Below are positions 26,619-34,795 of a stretch of DNA of 64,000 bases, piece after piece. Within the stretch, counting starts at the first letter, position 1, and every line of letters starts with the position of its first letter. Both the position numbers and the translations under genes were made by a program. Where the stretch lies: contig NZ_VSRY01000165.1 in assembly GCF_008271805.1 (NCBI RefSeq), positions 140,584-204,583 on the forward strand, given 5' to 3'. This stretch comes from Streptomyces sp. TRM49041. Its GTDB lineage: Bacteria > Actinomycetota > Actinomycetes > Streptomycetales > Streptomycetaceae. The notes under the pieces were generated by a model that saw only the letters and a list, made by a program, of their open reading frames with translations, was not told the DNA's origin and searched no databases.

Positions 26619-28208
26619 GTGAGCTCGAAACCTGTCGTACTCATCGCTGAAGAGCTGTCGCCCGCCACCGTCGACGCGCTCGGGCCCGACTTCGAGATCC
26701 GGCACTGCAACGGCGCGAACCGCGAGGAGCTCCTCCCCGCCATCGCCGATGTGGACGCCATCCTGATCCGCTCCGCCACCAAGCTCGACGCCGAGGCCAT
26801 CGCCGCCGCGAACAAGCTGAGGGTCGTCGCCCGCGCGGGCGTGGGCCTCGACAACGTCGACGTGTCCGCCGCCACCAAGGCCGGCGTGATGGTCGTCAAC
26901 GCCCCGACGTCCAACATCGTCACCGCCGCCGAGCTGGCCTGCGGCCTGCTCGTCGCCACCGCCCGTAACATCCCGCAGGCGAACACCGCCCTCAAGAACG
27001 GCGAGTGGAAGCGCAGCAAGTACACGGGCGTCGAGCTGAGCGAGAAGACCCTCGGTGTCGTCGGCCTCGGCCGCATCGGCGTGCTGGTCGCCCAGCGTAT
27101 GTCCGCCTTCGGCATGAAGGTCGTGGCCTACGACCCGTACGTCCAGCCGGCCCGCGCCGCGCAGATGGGCGTCAAGCTGCTCTCCCTGGACGAGCTGCTC
27201 GAGGTCTCCGACTTCATCACCGTCCACCTGCCGAAGACCCCCGAGACCCTCGGCCTCATCGGCGACGAGGCGCTGCACAAGGTCAAGCCGACCGTCCGCG
27301 TCGTCAACGCCGCGCGCGGCGGCATCGTCGACGAGGAGGCGCTGTACTCGGCGCTGAAGGAGGGCCGCGTGGCCGGCGCGGGCCTGGACGTGTACGCGAA
27401 GGAGCCGTGCACCGACTCCCCGCTGTTCGAGCTGGACCAGGTCGTGTGCACCCCGCACCTGGGCGCGTCCACGGACGAGGCGCAGGAGAAGGCCGGCATC
27501 GCCGTCGCCCGCTCCGTCCGCCTCGCCCTCGCCGGCGAGCTCGTCCCCGACGCGGTCAACGTCCAGGGCGGCGTCATCGCCGAGGACGTCAAGCCGGGCC
27601 TGCCGCTGGCGGAGCGCCTCGGCCGCATCTTCACCGCCCTCGCCGGCGAGGTGGCCGTCCGCCTCGACGTCGAGGTGTACGGCGAGATCACCCAGCACGA
27701 CGTCAAGGTGCTGGAGCTCTCGGCGCTGAAGGGCGTCTTCGAGGACGTCGTCGACGAGACCGTCTCGTACGTCAACGCGCCGCTGTTCGCCCAGGAGCGC
27801 GGCGTCGAGGTGCGGCTCACCACGAGCAGCGAGTCCCCCGACCACCGCAACGTCATCACGGTCCGCGGCACCCTCGGCGACGGCGAGGAGGTCGCCGTCT
27901 CCGGCACGCTGGTCGGCCCCAAGCACCTCCAGAAGCTCGTCGCGGTCGGCGACTACGACGTGGACCTCGCACTGGCGGATCACATGGTGGTCCTCCGCTA
28001 CGAGGACCGTCCGGGCGTCGTCGGCACCGTCGGCCGCATCCTCGGCGAGGCGGGCCTGAACATCGCGGGTATGCAGGTCGCCCGTGCGGAGGAGGGCGGC
28101 GAGGCGCTCGCGGTCCTCACCGTCGACGACACGATCCCGCAGCCGGTCCTCACGGAACTCGCCGCGGAGGTAGGCGCGACGTCTGCCCGCTCGGTCAACC
28201 TGCGCTGA
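26619..28208 (+). CDS. serA: D-3-phosphoglycerate dehydrogenase
   Basis: SerA oxidises 3-phosphoglycerate with NAD+, the first step of serine synthesis. The 529-residue protein is the long actinobacterial form: substrate and NAD domains (GVVGLGRIGVLVAQR, NAARGGIVDEEAL, CTPHLGASTDEAQ), then the ASB intervening domain and a C-terminal ACT domain (MVVLRYEDRPGVVGTVGRILGEAGLNIAGMQV) that gives serine feedback. The GTG start is at 26619. It is downstream of ilvC but isolated from it by a terminator. Confidence 0.95.
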   Translation: MSSKPVVLIAEELSPATVDALGPDFEIRHCNGANREELLPAIADVDAILIRSATKLDAEAIAAANKLRVVARAGVGLDNVDVSAATKAGVMVVNAPTSNIVTAAELACGLLVATARNIPQANTALKNGEWKRSKYTGVELSEKTLGVVGLGRIGVLVAQRMSAFGMKVVAYDPYVQPARAAQMGVKLLSLDELLEVSDFITVHLPKTPETLGLIGDEALHKVKPTVRVVNAARGGIVDEEALYSALKEGRVAGAGLDVYAKEPCTDSPLFELDQVVCTPHLGASTDEAQEKAGIAVARSVRLALAGELVPDAVNVQGGVIAEDVKPGLPLAERLGRIFTALAGEVAVRLDVEVYGEITQHDVKVLELSALKGVFEDVVDETVSYVNAPLFAQERGVEVRLTTSSESPDHRNVITVRGTLGDGEEVAVSGTLVGPKHLQKLVAVGDYDVDLALADHMVVLRYEDRPGVVGTVGRILGEAGLNIAGMQVARAEEGGEALAVLTVDDTIPQPVLTELAAEVGATSARSVNLR

Positions 28209-28231
28209 CCCTCGCCCGCCCCGATCCGCCC

Positions 28232-28271
28232 GGCGCCCCCGCCCCCGCAGCTCTCTGCGGCCGGGGGCGCC
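28232..28271. terminator. Convergent terminator between serA and the PucR gene
   Basis: A 10-bp GGCGCCCCCG/CGGGGGCGCC stem encloses a second 6-bp CCGCAG/CTGCGG stem with a CTCT loop, between two convergent genes. Confidence 0.75.
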
Positions 28272-28316
28272 GCGCGTTCCCCCTCCGGGCCACGGAGGCA
28301 GCGGCACCCGCGGTGC

Positions 28317-29570
28317 TCAGAGACGGTGGGCCTTCAGGGCCATGTGCAGGAGCAGCCGGTCCTCGCCCCGGTCCAGGTCGAGGCCGGTGAGCTGTTCCAC
28401 GCGGGAGAGGCGGTAGTAGAGGGTCTGCCGGTGGATGCCCAGGGCCGCCGCCGTGCGGCCCGCCTGGCCCGCGTGGTCGAGGAACACCTCGGCCGTCCGG
28501 GCGAGTTCGGCGTGCGCCGGGGAGAGCAGCGGGCGCACGGCGGGGTCGTCGGCGGTCGCCGTCGGCAGGGCGGTCAGCAGCCGGTACGGGCCGATGGACG
28601 CCCAGGGCGCGACCGGGCCCAGGAGCGGCTGGGCCAGCGCCGCGCGGGCGGCCGACGTCGCCTCCGCCCAGGCCGCTGCCAGCTCCGGCAGGCCGCGCCG
28701 GGGGGCGGCGATCCCGGCGACGGCGCCCGGGCCGGCCGTGTCGCACAGCCGGGTGCCGGCCGTCAGGGCGGGGGAGAGGGCGTCGGCGGAGCGGAGGCGG
28801 ACCAGGGCGCCCAGCGCGTGTCCGCCCGGCCGTCCCGGCGCGGGCTCGCCCGAGCCGTGCTCGCCCGAAGGGTGCTTGCCCGACGGGCGCCCGCCCGGCG
28901 CGTGTCCGCCCGGCGCGTGTCCGCCGGGCGCGTGTCCGCCGGGCGCCCACGGCAGGGTGCACAGGGCCGCCGCCCCGGGGGCCGTACGTACCGAGGGGCT
29001 GTCGCCGCCCGGCCACGGCGCGACGCACACCAGGGCGTGCAGCCCGTCCGCGCCCGGGCCCAGCGCCGTACGCAGCGCGGCCAGCGCCAGGTCGTACTGC
29101 GAGCCCCGCTCCGCCGTCAGCGCCGCCCGCAGCTCCCGTGACAGGTCGGCGCCCGCCCGCTCCTCGTCCGCCAGCTGCGCGCCGATCCGGGACGCCACCT
29201 CCATGGCCGCCGCCAGCCGCTCCGGCGACGGGCGCGGTGAGGCGTCCAGCAGCCAGACGTAGCCGAGGGCCACGCCCCGGTGCCGCACCGGAAGGCAGAG
29301 CCGGTCCCGGTACACGCCCGCCTCCGGGGCGGCCGGGATCCGGACCGGGCCGGTCGCGCGGGCGATACCGAACCCCTCGAACCAGGCCCGCACCGCCGGC
29401 GTGGACTTCCGGGTCAGGATCGAGCGCGTACGGACCGGGTCCATCGCGGTGGTGTCGTCGCTGTCGTGCGCCCCGAAGGCGATCAGCCCGAAGTCCCGGT
29501 TCTCCAGCGTCGCCGGGGCCCCCAGCAGCGCCGAGATCTCGTCGACCAGCTCTTGGTAATCGCCCTTCAC
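28317..29570 (-). CDS. PucR-type helix-turn-helix regulator, probable proline utilization regulator
   Basis: A 417-residue regulator ending in the PucR_HTH domain (GIHRQTLYYRLSRVEQLTGLDLDRGEDRLLLHMALKAH). The N-terminal two thirds correspond to the CdaR/PucR ligand-sensing part. Between about residues 215 and 260 is a low-complexity insertion with repeated GGHAP units, encoded by 15-bp tandem repeats. Divergent placement next to proline dehydrogenase and P5C dehydrogenase makes it the likely activator of those genes in response to proline; PucR-type regulators hold this position in other Gram-positive bacteria. ATG at 29570. Confidence 0.85.
   Translation of the reverse strand: MKGDYQELVDEISALLGAPATLENRDFGLIAFGAHDSDDTTAMDPVRTRSILTRKSTPAVRAWFEGFGIARATGPVRIPAAPEAGVYRDRLCLPVRHRGVALGYVWLLDASPRPSPERLAAAMEVASRIGAQLADEERAGADLSRELRAALTAERGSQYDLALAALRTALGPGADGLHALVCVAPWPGGDSPSVRTAPGAAALCTLPWAPGGHAPGGHAPGGHAPGGRPSGKHPSGEHGSGEPAPGRPGGHALGALVRLRSADALSPALTAGTRLCDTAGPGAVAGIAAPRRGLPELAAAWAEATSAARAALAQPLLGPVAPWASIGPYRLLTALPTATADDPAVRPLLSPAHAELARTAEVFLDHAGQAGRTAAALGIHRQTLYYRLSRVEQLTGLDLDRGEDRLLLHMALKAHRL
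28800..28950. repeat. 15-bp tandem repeats inside the PucR gene
   Basis: Units of about GCGCGTGTCCGCCGG, each encoding five residues of a GGHAP pattern, repeat about four times with decayed copies on the left. The region likely varies in copy number between strains. Confidence 0.7.
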
Positions 29571-29591
29571 CCGGACATTCTCCCACCCGCT

Positions 29592-29607
29592 TCAGACAGA
29601 TGTCTGA
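29592..29607. promoter_or_regulatory. Perfect palindrome in the put divergent region
   Basis: TCAGACAGATGTCTGA (7-2-7) lies 22 bases from the PucR gene start and about 150 bases before proline dehydrogenase. It is a candidate operator for the PucR-type regulator. Confidence 0.55.
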
Positions 29608-29627
29608 GATCCGCGGCACGGATGCGT

Positions 29628-29637
29628 GACAGCTGTC
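29628..29637. promoter_or_regulatory. Second palindrome in the put divergent region
   Basis: GACAGCTGTC is a perfect 10-bp palindrome sharing the GACA/TGTC half-site with the neighbouring site, about 36 bp away. Confidence 0.4.
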
Positions 29638-29754
29638 GATGGCAGACGCCCGGGGCGATCCTTAGGTTTCACGGTGGTTCTCCGTGCTGTTTCCGATTGG
29701 TCGGGTCGCGGCCGTTTCCGTCCCGTTCCCCACCCCTGTTCGTGGAGGTGCCCC

Positions 29755-30681
29755 GTGCTGGGTCCCGTGATCCTCGCCGCGTCGCGCAGCGACAAGATGC
29801 GCCGCCTTGTGTCCGCGGCCCCGGTGACCAAGCCGGTCGTCGACCGGTTCATCCCGGGCGAGACGGTCGACCAGGTCGTCCCCATCGTCACGGACATGGC
29901 GGACAAGGGCCTGGAAGTCACCCTCGACGTCGTCGGGGAGGACATCACCAGGCCCGAGCAGGCCACCGCCGCCCGTGACGCCTACCTCCAGCTCGTCGAG
30001 CGCCTGAAGCCGCTGGGTCTGGAAGCCTGTGCCGAGATGTCCGTCAAGCTGTCGATGTTCGGCCAGGCGCTGGAGGGCGGCCATGAGCTGGCCCTCGCGA
30101 ACGTCCGCCCCGTCGTCGAGGCCGCCGCCGCGATCGGTACGACGGTTACGCTGGATGCGGAGGACCACACCACGCTCGACTCGATGTTCGCCATCCACGA
30201 CGAGCTGCGGAAGGACTTCCCGGAGACTGGCTGCGTCATCCAGTCGTACCTCTTCCGCACCGAGGACGACGCCCGCCGCCTCGCCGCGAACGGCAGCCGC
30301 GTCCGCATCGTGAAGGGCGCCTACAAGGAGCCGTCGTCCGTCGCGTTCCAGGACAAGGCCGAGGTCGACAAGGCATATGTCCGCATCCTCAAGATCCTCA
30401 TGGCGGGCGAGGGCTACCCCATGATCGGCTCGCACGACCCGCGGCTGATCGCCATCACACAGGAGCTCGCCCGCCGCGCCGGGCGCAAACTGGATGAGTA
30501 CGAGTTCCAGATGCTGTACGGAATCCGCAGCGAGGAGCAGGTCCGGCTCGCCGCCGAAGGACACCGGATGCGCGTCTACACGGCGTACGGGACGGACTGG
30601 TACGGATACTTCATGCGCCGCCTCGCGGAGAAGCCGGCCAACCTGCTCTTCTTCGCCCGCTCGATGATCACCAAGAACTGA
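29755..30681 (+). CDS. Proline dehydrogenase (monofunctional)
   Basis: A 308-residue FAD-dependent PRODH barrel that oxidises proline to 1-pyrroline-5-carboxylate, feeding electrons to the membrane quinone pool. Conserved parts seen are LDVVGEDI, EMSVKLSMFGQAL, LDAEDHTTLDSMF, CVIQSYLFRTEDD, RIVKGAYKEP, GSHDPRLI, and the C-terminal FQMLYGIRSEEQ...RVYTAYGTDWYGYFMRRLAEKP. The GTG start at 29755 follows GGAGG by six bases; the frame is open further upstream but without a binding site. The P5C dehydrogenase gene follows after 57 bases, giving a put operon. Confidence 0.93.
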   Translation: MLGPVILAASRSDKMRRLVSAAPVTKPVVDRFIPGETVDQVVPIVTDMADKGLEVTLDVVGEDITRPEQATAARDAYLQLVERLKPLGLEACAEMSVKLSMFGQALEGGHELALANVRPVVEAAAAIGTTVTLDAEDHTTLDSMFAIHDELRKDFPETGCVIQSYLFRTEDDARRLAANGSRVRIVKGAYKEPSSVAFQDKAEVDKAYVRILKILMAGEGYPMIGSHDPRLIAITQELARRAGRKLDEYEFQMLYGIRSEEQVRLAAEGHRMRVYTAYGTDWYGYFMRRLAEKPANLLFFARSMITKN

Positions 30682-30738
30682 TCCCGTAGCCCTCAGGGCC
30701 GAGTCCCTCCCACCCTCACCAAAGGAGCAACGAGACCC

Positions 30739-32370
30739 ATGGACGCTGTGACCCAGGTCCCCGCCCCGGTCAACGAGCCGGTGCACGGCTACGCCCCCGG
30801 TTCCGCGGAGCGCACCCGGCTGGAGGCCAAGCTCAAGGAGCTGGCCGAGAACCCCATCGACCTGCCGATGACCATCAACGGCGTCAAGCGCCTGGGCGGC
30901 GGTGAGCGGGTGAACGTCGTCCAGCCGCACAACCACCAGGCCGTCATCGGCACCTTCGCGAACGCCACCCAGGAAGACGCCCAGGACGCCGTCGACGCCG
31001 CCCTGGCCGCCGCGCCGGGCTGGCGCGCGATGTCCTTCGACGACCGCGCCGCGATCTTCCTGCGCGCCGCCGACCTGCTGGCCGGCCCGTGGCGCGAGAC
31101 GCTGGCCGCCTCCACCATGCTCGGCCAGTCGAAGACCGCCCAGCAGGCCGAGATCGACACGCCCTGCGAGCTGATCGACTTCTGGCGCTTCAACGTCAAG
31201 TACGCCCGTGACCTGCTCGCCGAGCAGCCGCCGGCGAACTCCCCCGGTGTGTGGAACCGCCTCGACCACCGCCCGCTGGAGGGCTTCGTCTACGCGATCA
31301 CGCCGTTCAACTTCACCGCGATCGCCGGCAATCTGCCCACCGCCCCCGCCCTCATGGGCAACGTGGTGGTCTGGAAGCCGTCCCCGACGCAGACCCACGC
31401 CGCCGTGCTGCTCATGGAGCTGCTGGAGGACGCCGGCCTGCCCAAGGGCGTCATCAACCTCGTGACGGGCGACGGCATCGCCGTCTCCGAGGTGGCCCTG
31501 AACCACCCGATGCTCGCCGGTATCCACTTCACCGGCTCGACGAAGACCTTCCAGCACCTGTGGAAGACCGTCGGCAACAACATCGAGAAGTACCGCTCCT
31601 ATCCGCGCATCGTCGGCGAGACGGGCGGCAAGGACTTCGTCGTCGCGCACCCGAGCGCCGACCGCGCCGTCCTGAAGACCGCGCTGACCCGCGGCTCCTT
31701 CGAGTTCCAGGGCCAGAAGTGCTCCGCCACCTCGCGCGCGTACATCCCGGCCTCGATCTGGAACTCCGGCTTCAAGGAGGAGTTCGCGGCCGAGGTCGAC
31801 GGCATCCGCATGGGTGACGTCACCGACCTGTCGAACTTCGTCGGCGCCGTCATCGACGAGCGCGCGTTCGCCAAGAACAAGGCCGCGATCGACCGGGCGA
31901 AGCAGGATTCGAGCTGCACGATCGTCGCCGGTGGCACGTACGACGACTCGGTCGGCTACTTCGTCCGCCCGACCGTCGTCGAGTGCACGGACCCGGAGAA
32001 CGAGGTCTTCACGACCGAGTACTTCGGCCCGTTCCTCGCGGTGCACGTGTACGAGGACGACCAGTACGACGCCATGCTGGAGCAGATGGAGTCGGTGTCG
32101 GCCTACGCGCTGACCGGCTCGGTCATCTCCAGGGACCGCGCCGCCGCCGCGTACACGATGGACAAGCTGCGGTACGCCGCCGGCAACTTCTACATCAACG
32201 ACAAGTCGACCGGCGCCGTCGTCGGCCAGCAGCCCTTCGGCGGCGGCCGCGCCTCCGGCACCAACGACAAGGCCGGTGCCCCGCAGAACCTGATGCGCTG
32301 GACGCTGACCCGCGCGATCAAGGAGACGCTGGTCCCGCCGACCGAGTACGGCTACCCGCACATGGGCTGA
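30739..32370 (+). CDS. pruA: L-glutamate gamma-semialdehyde (1-pyrroline-5-carboxylate) dehydrogenase
   Basis: A 543-residue aldehyde dehydrogenase of the TIGR01236 type that oxidises glutamate semialdehyde to glutamate, completing proline catabolism. The catalytic Cys328 is in FQGQKCSATSRAY and the general-base Glu is in GETGGKDFVV; AITPFNFTAIAGNLPTAPALMGN and FFGPF-type segments (TEYFGPFLAVHVYED) are normal. The ATG at 30739 follows AAGGAGCAACGAG. It lies directly behind proline dehydrogenase. Confidence 0.95.
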   Translation: MDAVTQVPAPVNEPVHGYAPGSAERTRLEAKLKELAENPIDLPMTINGVKRLGGGERVNVVQPHNHQAVIGTFANATQEDAQDAVDAALAAAPGWRAMSFDDRAAIFLRAADLLAGPWRETLAASTMLGQSKTAQQAEIDTPCELIDFWRFNVKYARDLLAEQPPANSPGVWNRLDHRPLEGFVYAITPFNFTAIAGNLPTAPALMGNVVVWKPSPTQTHAAVLLMELLEDAGLPKGVINLVTGDGIAVSEVALNHPMLAGIHFTGSTKTFQHLWKTVGNNIEKYRSYPRIVGETGGKDFVVAHPSADRAVLKTALTRGSFEFQGQKCSATSRAYIPASIWNSGFKEEFAAEVDGIRMGDVTDLSNFVGAVIDERAFAKNKAAIDRAKQDSSCTIVAGGTYDDSVGYFVRPTVVECTDPENEVFTTEYFGPFLAVHVYEDDQYDAMLEQMESVSAYALTGSVISRDRAAAAYTMDKLRYAAGNFYINDKSTGAVVGQQPFGGGRASGTNDKAGAPQNLMRWTLTRAIKETLVPPTEYGYPHMG

Positions 32371-32435
32371 CGCCCGCCCCGGCCCGCACGGCCACCCGGC
32401 CCGCACGGCCACCCGGCCCGTAAGGGCCCCTGAAC

Positions 32436-32473
32436 ACCGCCCCCCTCCGGTCCCCCCACCGGACGGGGGCGGT
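32436..32473 (+). terminator. Terminator hairpin after the proline operon
   Basis: ACCGCCCCC (32436-32444) pairs with GGGGGCGGT (32465-32473) and TCCGGT with ACCGGA inside, leaving a C-rich loop. It is preceded by direct repeats of GGCCCGCACGGCCACCC. Confidence 0.75.
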
Positions 32474-32592
32474 TCTCATGTCGCACGACGCCCGTGACGA
32501 CGGCGCGATCGCACCCTTGTCGCACTGATGCGTTCATGTCAAATTCCTTCACGGTAGCTCCCCACCCGCCACCGACGAAGGAGACCCCTGGC

Positions 32593-33681
32593 ATGAGACG
32601 CACCACCCGTGCGCGCATAGGTCTTTCCGCCCTGCTCGTCGTCGCGTCCCTCGGCCTCGGCGCCACCCCGGCCGGAGCCTCGGACGCGCCCACCCCCACC
32701 CCCACCCCCACCCCCACACCCGCCCCCGCCCCGGACGCCGCGAGGCTCCACACCCTCGACGCCGCCCTCGACCGCACCCTCGGTGACGACAGCGCGGGCA
32801 CCTACGTCGACGCCATGACCGGCCGGCTCGTCGTCACCGTCACCAGCGACGCCGCCGCCGCGAAGGTCCTGGCCGCGGGCGCGACCCCGAAGCGGGTCCG
32901 GCGCGGCGCCGGCCGGCTCGACGCCGCCATGGCCGCGCTGGAGAACCAGGCCAAGATCACCGGCACCTCGTGGGGTCTGGACCCGCGCACCAACCAGATC
33001 GCCGTCGAGGCCGACTCCTCCGTCACCGCGCGCGACATGGCCCGCCTCCGCAAGGTCGCCGCATCGCTCGACGGCGCCGTACGCGTCACCCGCGTACCCG
33101 GTGTCCTCAAGCGCGAGGTCGCGGGCGGCGACGCCGTCTACGGCGGCGGTTCACGCTGCTCGGCCGCCTTCAACGTCGCGAGGAACGGCGTGCGGTACTT
33201 CCTGACGGCCGGGCACTGCACCAACATCTCGTCGTCCTGGTCCGCCACCTCCGGCGGGTCCTCCATCGGCGTCCGCGCGGGCAGCAGCTTCCCGACCAAC
33301 GACTACGGCATCGTCCGCTACACCACCACGAGCAACACGGCCGGCCGGGTCAACCTCTACAACGGCGGCTACCAGGACATCGCCTCCGCCGCCGACGCCG
33401 TCGTCGGCCAGTCCATCCGCAAGAGCGGCTCCACCACGAGGGTGACCAGCGGCACCGTCACCGCCGTGAACGTCACCGTCAACTACAGCAGCGGCCCGGT
33501 GTACGGCATGGTCCGTACGACCGCCTGCTCGGCCGGCGGCGACAGCGGTGGCGCCCACTTCGCCGGCAACGTCGCGCTCGGTATCCACTCCGGCAGCTCC
33601 GGCTGCTCGGGCACCAACGGCTCGGCCATCCACCAGCCGGTACGGGAGGCCCTCGCCGCGTACGGCGTGAACGTGTACTGA
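32593..33681 (+). CDS. Secreted S1 family serine protease (streptogrisin-like)
   Basis: A 362-residue preproenzyme. The signal peptide covers about residues 1-29, followed by a repetitive PT/AP spacer, then an alpha-lytic-type prodomain. The mature chymotrypsin-like protease probably begins near DAVYGGGSRCSAAFNV. The catalytic triad is complete: His208 (TAGHC), Asp237 (TNDYGIVRY) and Ser318 (CSAGGDSGG). Cysteines flanking His and Ser would form the usual disulfides. It should act outside the cell on proteins, as streptogrisins do. The ATG follows GAAGGAGACCCC. Confidence 0.92.
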   Translation: MRRTTRARIGLSALLVVASLGLGATPAGASDAPTPTPTPTPTPAPAPDAARLHTLDAALDRTLGDDSAGTYVDAMTGRLVVTVTSDAAAAKVLAAGATPKRVRRGAGRLDAAMAALENQAKITGTSWGLDPRTNQIAVEADSSVTARDMARLRKVAASLDGAVRVTRVPGVLKREVAGGDAVYGGGSRCSAAFNVARNGVRYFLTAGHCTNISSSWSATSGGSSIGVRAGSSFPTNDYGIVRYTTTSNTAGRVNLYNGGYQDIASAADAVVGQSIRKSGSTTRVTSGTVTAVNVTVNYSSGPVYGMVRTTACSAGGDSGGAHFAGNVALGIHSGSSGCSGTNGSAIHQPVREALAAYGVNVY

Positions 33682-33713
33682 CGCCGGGGCGAGCGGCGTC
33701 ACCCCGCTGACAC

Positions 33714-33765
33714 GGCCCCGCCCGCACCCGGTCCGGCCGATCCGGTGCCGGGCGCGGGCGGGGCC
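33714..33765 (+). terminator. Terminator hairpin after the protease gene
   Basis: A 12-bp GGCCCCGCCCGC/GCGGGCGGGGCC stem with further inner pairing lies between the protease stop and the next start, ending 17 bases before it. Confidence 0.7.
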
Positions 33766-33781
33766 TGCGAGAGTGGACGGT

Positions 33782-34330
33782 ATGACCGACCGTCTGCGTA
33801 CCGCCCACACCTACGAGTTGAAGTCCGCCATACTCGACGAGTTCCGGGCCGTGGTCCGCGACGCCTTCCACGGTGACTTCACCGACGAGGACTGGGAGCA
33901 CGGGCTCGGCGGCGTGCACGCGTACATCGAGGACGGCGACGGGCGGATCGTCGCGCACGGCAGCGTCGTCATGCGCCGCGTCGTCCACAGCGGCCACGCC
34001 CACCGCGTCGGATACGTCGAGGGCGTGGCCGTACGGGCGGACCGGCGACGGCAGGGCCTGGGTGCCCAGGTCATGGCGGCGCTGGAGGAAGTGATCGACG
34101 GGGCGTACGACTTCGGCGCCCTGTCCGCGTCCGACGAGGGCGCCCCGCTCTACCGCGCGCGCGGCTGGCAGCTGTGGAACGGCCGGGTGGAGGGGTACGG
34201 CCCGCAGGGCGTGTCCCACCTGCCGGACGAGGAGGACTGTACGTATCTCCGCCCGGCCGCCGGGCGTCCCCTCCCCGCCCCCGAGGACGGATCCCTGCAG
34301 TTCGACTGGCGTGACGGCGACCTGCTCTGA
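33782..34330 (+). CDS. AAC(2')-I-like aminoglycoside 2'-N-acetyltransferase
   Basis: A 182-residue GNAT protein that closely follows the mycobacterial AAC(2')-I layout: DFTDEDWEHGLGGVHAYI near residue 36, the acetyl-CoA segment GYVEGVAVRADRRRQGLGAQV, GALSASDEGAPLYRARGWQLWNG, and the C-terminal FDWRDGDLL. Members of that family acetylate the 2'-amine of aminoglycosides, but their natural role in non-producers is debated. No aminoglycoside biosynthesis genes are nearby, so it may be an intrinsic detoxifying or housekeeping acetyltransferase. ATG at 33782. Confidence 0.75.
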   Translation: MTDRLRTAHTYELKSAILDEFRAVVRDAFHGDFTDEDWEHGLGGVHAYIEDGDGRIVAHGSVVMRRVVHSGHAHRVGYVEGVAVRADRRRQGLGAQVMAALEEVIDGAYDFGALSASDEGAPLYRARGWQLWNGRVEGYGPQGVSHLPDEEDCTYLRPAAGRPLPAPEDGSLQFDWRDGDLL

Positions 34331-34370
34331 ACCTCGTGCGGCGCTTCCCGGCCGATGTCTCCGTCTCAGA

Positions 34371-34388
34371 TAGTAGGAAGTCCGAGTA
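34371..34388 (+). promoter_or_regulatory. Imperfect palindromic operator-like site
   Basis: TAGTAGGAAGTCCGAGTA is an 8-2-8 dyad with six of eight pairs matched, immediately upstream of a candidate promoter. It looks like a protein-binding site but I cannot assign the regulator. Confidence 0.4.
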
Positions 34389-34394
34389 ATTGTG

Positions 34395-34423
34395 GAGACA
34401 GCCGCGCCGCGCTCGCTTAGCTT
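34395..34423 (+). promoter_or_regulatory. Candidate promoter for the structured leader and 44-residue gene
   Basis: GAGACA (34395-34400) and TAGCTT (34418-34423) are separated by 17 bases, the standard principal-sigma spacing. Confidence 0.4.
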
Positions 34424-34438
34424 TGTAGGAGCCGAACG

Positions 34439-34502
34439 TCTCGCTCCATCAGCGAATGGCGGTCGAGAGCGCGATGCCCCCTGGCAGGCAACCCCTGCGG
34501 CA
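34439..34502 (+). ncRNA. Structured leader RNA element (two hairpins)
   Basis: Two adjacent hairpins can form: TCTCG/CGAGA (34439-34443 with 34464-34468) with an inner GCT/AGC, and TGCC/GGCA (34475-34478 with 34499-34502) with an inner GCAGG/CCTGC. The second contains CTGGCAGGCAACCCC followed by CAGTGC, which resembles part of the conserved core of SAM-I/SAM-IV riboswitches as I remember it. The usual closing P1 helix is not evident, so the class is not assigned. Confidence 0.4.
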
Positions 34503-34558
34503 GTGCTCCCCGCCCCTTCCGGCGCCTTCACTTCCCTCATCTGAAGGAGTCGATCACC

Positions 34559-34693
34559 ATGGCCACTGCCACCGCCGTTCGTCGTGTCCGCCACGCCGGC
34601 ACCCGCCCCACCGACGCCGAGCGCAAGAACGCCGCCGCCGCCCTCCAGCGCGCCCTCGACCGCCGTGACAACGGCGGCTCCACCGGCCACTGA
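34559..34693 (+). CDS. Small basic protein of 44 residues
   Basis: An ATG at 34559 preceded by GAAGGAGT at good spacing opens a 44-residue frame with a strict Streptomyces codon pattern. The product is basic and Ala/Arg-rich: an N-terminal ATAVRRVRHAGTRP stretch, then an amphipathic helix (DAERKNAAAALQRALDRRDN), and no signal peptide or cysteines. I do not recognise a family. The good binding site, codon bias and structured leader argue that it is a real gene. It lies about 100 bases before leuB in the same direction. Confidence 0.65.
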   Translation: MATATAVRRVRHAGTRPTDAERKNAAAALQRALDRRDNGGSTGH

Positions 34694-34795
34694 ACCGCCG
34701 TCGGCCGCCACTGACCGCCGCCGTCCGGCGCCTCGCCGTCGTCCATATGGTGGACGGCGAGTGTCAGGCAATGGGACGAAGAGTAGGGTGCCGCC

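Noticed and set aside
29662..32412. A 916-codon reverse-strand frame across the proline operon
   Set aside because: It lies opposite two enzymes with intact catalytic residues and has the Val/Arg/Gly composition typical of antisense frames in high-GC DNA.
34439..34560. Calling the leader of the 44-residue gene a SAM riboswitch outright
   Set aside because: Only part of the core resembles the family from memory and the closing helix is not evident, so it is listed as an unclassified structured leader.
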